A stretch of 9,719 nt of DNA from assembly GCA_041488375.1 (NCBI GenBank), contig JBGPPD010000106.1, positions 1-9,719 on the forward strand, in the 5' to 3' direction. Source of the DNA: JAABQT01 sp041488375. GTDB lineage: Bacteria > Pseudomonadota > Gammaproteobacteria > Burkholderiales > SG8-39. This document shows, piece after piece, positions 6,594 to 9,719 of this stretch. The position numbers and the translations under genes were made by a program. Under the pieces are notes generated by a model. It did not search any database, was not told the origin of the DNA, and saw only the letters and a list, made by a program, of their open reading frames with translations. The stretch's first letter is position 1. Each line of letters opens with the position of its first letter.

Positions 6594-7617
6594 GCCGCGA
6601 TAGTGCCCAGGAAACGTGCTCGCGCACCAGCGCCGAGGGATGGTCGGCGCGCGCGCGCAGCGCCGCGACCACCTGCGGCGAGCCCGGCGCGTTGCCCAGG
6701 CCGACCGCCAGGTTGCGCAGCCAGCGCTCGTAGCCGATGCGCCGGATCGGCGAACCCGCCATGCGTTGGTCGAACTGCGCCTCGGTCCAGGCGAACAATT
6801 CGACCAGGCTGGCGCGATCCAGGCCGTTGCGCACCGCGAAATCCGGCTCGGCACTGGGCCGGGCGAACGAGTTCCACGGGCACACCGCCTGGCAGTCGTC
6901 GCAGCCGTAGACGCGGTTGCCGATGAGCGCCCGCAGCTCCTCGGGGATGCAGCCTTTCAGCTCGATGGTCAGGTAGGAGATGCAGCGCCTCGCGTCGAGC
7001 TGGTAGGGCCCGCGGATCGCCTGCGTCGGGCAGACGTCGATGCACCGGGTGCAGGTCCCGCAGTGCTCGCCCGCCGCGGCGTCCACGGGCAGCGGCAGGC
7101 TGGTGTAGACCTCGCCCAGGAAGAACCACGAGCCTGCCTCGCGCGACAGCAGCAGCGTGTGCTTGCCGCGCCAGCCGATGCCCGCCTTGGCCGCCAGCTC
7201 CACCTCCATCACCGGTGCCGAGTCCGTGAACACGCGGTGGCCGAAGGCGCCGGCGTCCGCTGCGATCCTGTCGCAGAGCTTCTGCAGGCGGCCGCGCAGG
7301 ACCTTGTGGTAGTCGCGCCCGCGGGCATAGCGCGCGATGCAGGCGCGCTTGGGGTCCGCGCCATCCTCCGCGCGCGCCGGCAGGTAATCCATGCGGCAGG
7401 AAATCACGCGCAGCGTGCCGGGCACCAGCGCGGCCGGGCGCGCGCGGAGCGCGCCGTGGCGCGCCATATAATCCATCTCGCCGTGCCAGCCCTTGCCGAG
7501 CCACTCGCCGAGCCGGTCCTCCGCGGCGGCGAGATCGGTGTCCGCGATCCCCACCGCCTGGAAACCGAGCTCGCTGCCCCATTGCTTGATTCGCGCTGCC
7601 AGCGCGCCGTAATCCAT
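6586..7617 (-). CDS. queG: Epoxyqueuosine reductase QueG
   Basis: A 343-residue cobalamin- and iron-sulfur-dependent enzyme that reduces epoxyqueuosine to queuosine at tRNA position 34, the last step of the pathway. The start reads MDYGALAARIKQWGSELGF, followed by GIADTDL, as in known QueG proteins. The TDSAP motif (131-135) carries the conserved active-site Asp132, followed by ELAAKAGIGWRGKHT. Two 4Fe-4S sites are complete: Cys186, 189, 192, 196 (CGTCTRCIDVCP) and Cys212, 239, 242, 246 (CDDCQAVCPWN). The C-terminus (about 300-343) is a short HEAT-like repeat thought to hold the tRNA. ATG 7617 shares bases with the ATG of divergent tsaE, leaving no intergenic space. A TAGACT eight bases upstream could be a -10 box for a near-leaderless transcript, but there is no good -35. 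Confidence 0.96.
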   Translation of the reverse strand: MDYGALAARIKQWGSELGFQAVGIADTDLAAAEDRLGEWLGKGWHGEMDYMARHGALRARPAALVPGTLRVISCRMDYLPARAEDGADPKRACIARYARGRDYHKVLRGRLQKLCDRIAADAGAFGHRVFTDSAPVMEVELAAKAGIGWRGKHTLLLSREAGSWFFLGEVYTSLPLPVDAAAGEHCGTCTRCIDVCPTQAIRGPYQLDARRCISYLTIELKGCIPEELRALIGNRVYGCDDCQAVCPWNSFARPSAEPDFAVRNGLDRASLVELFAWTEAQFDQRMAGSPIRRIGYERWLRNLAVGLGNAPGSPQVVAALRARADHPSALVREHVSWALSRHE

Positions 7618-8098
7618 GGCGGCAGAGTCTAGCCTCGAGCTCGCCGATGAAGCGGCCACGCTGCGCCTGGGGGCCGCCCTGGCGGTCGGCGTCGGGCCCG
7701 GCCGGACGTTATTCCTCTCCGGGGAGCTGGGCACCGGCAAGACCACCCTGGTGCGCGGCCTGCTGCGGGCCCTGGGCCACGCCGGGCGCGTCAAGAGCCC
7801 CAGCTATCCTCTGGTTGAACTTTATGTCGTTTCAAGCTTACACTTGTATCACTTTGATTTTTATCGGTTCAAGAACGAGGCGGAATGGCGGGATTCAGGC
7901 TTCCGGGAATACTTCAACGCGCAGACGGCCTGTATCGTCGAATGGCCGGAGCGCGCGGGAGGCTTGTTGCCACCGCCGAGCCTTGCGATCCGCCTGGAGA
8001 TCGCCGGGGCGGGACGCCGCGCGTGGCTGAGTTCACCCTCTCCCGCCGGCGCGGATTGGCTGCAGCGGGCGCTGCAGCAGTACTCCTCTGCGGCGTAG
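7616..8098 (+). CDS. tsaE: tRNA t6A37 biosynthesis ATPase TsaE
   Basis: A 160-residue P-loop ATPase that works with TsaB and TsaD to attach threonylcarbamoyl to A37 of ANN-decoding tRNAs in the cytoplasm. It shows Walker A GELGTGKTT (36-44), switch-like SPSYPLVELY (61-70), the Walker B region YHFDFYRF (78-85) and the family motif CIVEWPERAGGLLP (106-119). The usual family wording at 61-70 is SPTYTLVEPY, so this copy differs at three positions. The only usable start is ATG 7616, since no other ATG, GTG or TTG lies before the conserved N-terminal helix. It overlaps the queG start, and no Shine-Dalgarno is visible. The segment encoding residues 62-88 is strikingly AT-rich (37 percent GC at 7801-7860 against 80 percent in the 60 bases before). 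The 3' end overlaps amiC by 76 bases. Confidence 0.96.
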   Translation: MAAESSLELADEAATLRLGAALAVGVGPGRTLFLSGELGTGKTTLVRGLLRALGHAGRVKSPSYPLVELYVVSSLHLYHFDFYRFKNEAEWRDSGFREYFNAQTACIVEWPERAGGLLPPPSLAIRLEIAGAGRRAWLSSPSPAGADWLQRALQQYSSAA

Positions 8099-9267
8099 CG
8101 GCGGCGCGGGCCGACGTCGTCGCCACCCGCATCTGGCCGGCGCGCGACTACACGCGCGTCACCTTCGAAACGCGCAACGAGCTGAAGTACGCGCTGTTCG
8201 CCGTCAAGGACCCGGCTCGCCTGGTGCTCGACCTGGACGGCGTGGACGCCGGCCCGGTGCTGAACGAGCTGCAGCACAAGGTGGCCGCCGGCGATCCCTA
8301 CATCGCCAGCCTGCGCGTGGCGCTCAACCGCCCGGGCGTGACCCGGGTGGTCCTCGACCTGAAGGCCGAGGTGAAGCCGCAGGTGTTCACGCTCAAGCCG
8401 ATCGCGGACTACGGCCACCGGCTGGTGCTCGACCTGTACCCGGTGGTGGCGCCGGATGCGCTCGCCGCGCTGCTCGAGCTCGACGGCAAGATCATCGGCA
8501 GTAGGCCGGAGACGGTTCCGGCGAAGGACCCGTGGGCCGCCAAGCCCCGGGTGGCGCGCCTCGCCACCATCGTCATCGACGCCGGGCACGGCGGCGAGGA
8601 CCCGGGCGCGCGCGGCCGCCGCGGCAGCCACGAGAAGGACATCACGCTGCTGATCGCGCGGCGCCTCAAGGGCCTGATCGACGCCGAGCCGGAGATGCGC
8701 GCCCTGCTGACGCGCGACGGCGACTACTACCTGCCGCTCAATGCGCGCGTCGAGAAGGCGCGCAAGGTGAAGGCGGACCTGTTCGTCTCGGTGCACGCCG
8801 ACGCCTTCATCCGGCCGAACGCGCGCGGCTCCTCGGTGTTCACGCTGTCGCAACGGCCCACCTCCGAGGCGGCGCGCTGGCTGGCGAAGCAGGAAAACGA
8901 TTCGGACCTGGTCGGCGGCGTGAACCTGGACGGCAAGGACCGCTTCCTGCAGCAGACGCTGCTCGACCTGTCGCAGACTGCGACCACCGACCACAGCCGC
9001 CGGCTCGGCGGAGCGGTGCTCGCCGAGCTGGGCCAGGTCAACACGCTGCACAAGGCGCGCGTCGAGCAGGCCGGCTTCGCGGTGCTGAAGGCGCCCGACG
9101 TGCCGTCGATCCTGGTGGAGACGGCGTTCATCTCCAACCCGGAAGAGGAAAAGCGCCTCAACGACCAGGCCTACCAGGACAAGCTGGCGCGCGCCATCCT
9201 CACCGGCATCAAGCGCTACTTCGCCAAGAATCCGCCGCGGCCGCAGGGACCGCTCGCCCTGCGCTAG
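8023..9267 (+). CDS. amiC: Tat-exported N-acetylmuramoyl-L-alanine amidase AmiC
   Basis: A 414-residue periplasmic zinc amidase that cuts the bond between MurNAc and the stem peptide to split septal peptidoglycan during division. With GTG 8023 as start, a twin-arginine signal is perfectly placed: SRRRGLAAAG from residue 7, hydrophobic core, and ARA cleavage after residue 30. An AMIN domain (about 32-139) targets the septum or peptidoglycan. The C-terminal Amidase_3 domain has zinc ligands His189 (DAGHGGEDPG), Glu204 (GSHEKD) and His258 (SVHADAF), and catalytic Glu366 (VETAFISN). The frame is open further upstream, with ATGs at 7885 and 7942, but those starts would add residues before the Tat signal that look like out-of-frame tsaE. 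GGGA eight bases before the GTG is a modest binding site. Activation by an EnvC/NlpD-type partner is expected from the family, not seen here. Confidence 0.95.
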   Translation: MAEFTLSRRRGLAAAGAAAVLLCGVAAARADVVATRIWPARDYTRVTFETRNELKYALFAVKDPARLVLDLDGVDAGPVLNELQHKVAAGDPYIASLRVALNRPGVTRVVLDLKAEVKPQVFTLKPIADYGHRLVLDLYPVVAPDALAALLELDGKIIGSRPETVPAKDPWAAKPRVARLATIVIDAGHGGEDPGARGRRGSHEKDITLLIARRLKGLIDAEPEMRALLTRDGDYYLPLNARVEKARKVKADLFVSVHADAFIRPNARGSSVFTLSQRPTSEAARWLAKQENDSDLVGGVNLDGKDRFLQQTLLDLSQTATTDHSRRLGGAVLAELGQVNTLHKARVEQAGFAVLKAPDVPSILVETAFISNPEEEKRLNDQAYQDKLARAILTGIKRYFAKNPPRPQGPLALR

Positions 9268-9719
9268 GCGCGCGAACGCCTCGCGCGCAGGTACGCCAGC
9301 GCCATCGGCGCGACCGACACGGCGACGACCCCCACGATCACCGCGCCGAGGTTTTCCTTCACCGCCGGAATGTTGCCGAACCAGTAGCCGGCGAGGCACA
9401 GCGACACCACCCACAGCAGCGCGCCCGCCACGCTGAAGGCGAGGAAACGCGCGTAGGGCATGGCGCCGACGCCCGCCACGAAGGGCACGTAGGTGCGCAC
9501 GATCGGCACGAAGCGCGCGATCACGATCGCCTTGCCGCCGTGGCGCTCGTAGAAGGCGTGCGTGCGCTCGAGGTGCCGGCGGCTGAACCAGCGCGATGTC
9601 CCGGCGCGGAACACTTTCGGCCCGGCCCACCGGCCGATCCAGTAGTTCACGTTGTCGCCGCACAGCGCGGCGGCAACCAGCGTGCCGATCACCAGCGCGA
9701 TGTCCATCGCGCCCGCCGC
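9264..9719 (-). CDS. DedA/SNARE-associated family membrane protein, 5' end outside window
   Basis: The C-terminal 151 residues of a DedA-family inner-membrane protein. Members act as lipid transporters or flippases (undecaprenyl phosphate or phospholipid) and as proton-dependent membrane-homeostasis factors; which applies here is unknown. The reading frame continues to the window edge (AAGA before the Met at 9707), and DedA proteins normally have about 50 more residues ahead, so that Met is internal. Family features visible: GDNVNYWIGRWAG, the amphipathic segment ERTHAFYERHGGKAIVIARF, the PIVRTYVPFVAGVGAMPYARF re-entrant motif with its conserved arginines, and two further hydrophobic segments before a basic C-terminus. 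It converges on amiC, and both stop codons are read from the same CTAG. Confidence 0.92.
   Translation of the reverse strand, partial: AAGAMDIALVIGTLVAAALCGDNVNYWIGRWAGPKVFRAGTSRWFSRRHLERTHAFYERHGGKAIVIARFVPIVRTYVPFVAGVGAMPYARFLAFSVAGALLWVVSLCLAGYWFGNIPAVKENLGAVIVGVVAVSVAPMALAYLRARRSRA

Noticed and set aside
7861..9663. 600-codon minus-strand open frame opposite amiC
   Set aside because: It is the antisense of amiC, whose domains and catalytic residues are all intact. The translation is full of Arg, His, Val and Asp without motifs.

Overview
The window is a densely packed, GC-rich stretch of bacterial chromosome, most likely from a betaproteobacterium or a close relative. This rests on the high GC, the type IVa minor-pilin order pilE-fimT-pilV-pilW, and queG lying divergently from tsaE-amiC. 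It is an inference from gene content; no marker gene settles the taxon. I see no mobile element, CRISPR array, rRNA or tRNA.

Layout. (1) Positions 1-2493, minus strand: a minor-pilin operon read pilE, fimT/gspH, pilV, pilW. Each gene overlaps the next by 4-7 bases, and pilW runs off the left edge. (2) 2494-3056: the only real intergenic region, 563 bases, between divergent pilE and a di-heme protein gene. It holds two tandem stem-loops, an inverted repeat, a very good candidate sigma-54 promoter and a strong ribosome binding site. (3) 3057-4457, plus strand: an exported di-heme c-type oxidoreductase of the DHOR (former DUF1111) family. (4) 4435-7617, minus strand: queG, an alpha/beta hydrolase and hflX, in that order of transcription, with overlapping ends. 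(5) 7616-9267, plus strand: tsaE and amiC. (6) 9264-9719, minus strand: the C-terminal part of a DedA-family membrane protein that enters from the right.

How the genes work together. The four pilin-like proteins are minor pseudopilins that prime and cap type IV pili; pilX and pilY1 would be expected just beyond the left edge. QueG finishes the queuosine tRNA modification and TsaE helps make t6A37 on tRNA. HflX is a ribosome-rescue/splitting GTPase, and AmiC cleaves septal peptidoglycan. The tsaE-amiC pair, nearby queG and hflX recall the conserved E. coli queG / nnr-tsaE-amiB-mutL-miaA-hfq-hflX neighbourhood, but in a rearranged form. The di-heme protein has no obvious partner here.

I found no convincing new multi-gene system. 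The points most worth checking are the sigma-54-like promoter in front of the di-heme gene, the divergent queG/tsaE start codons that share one CATG, a sharp AT-rich patch inside tsaE, and the unusual 5' end of pilE (long leader peptide, ribosome binding site inside a GNRA-capped hairpin).
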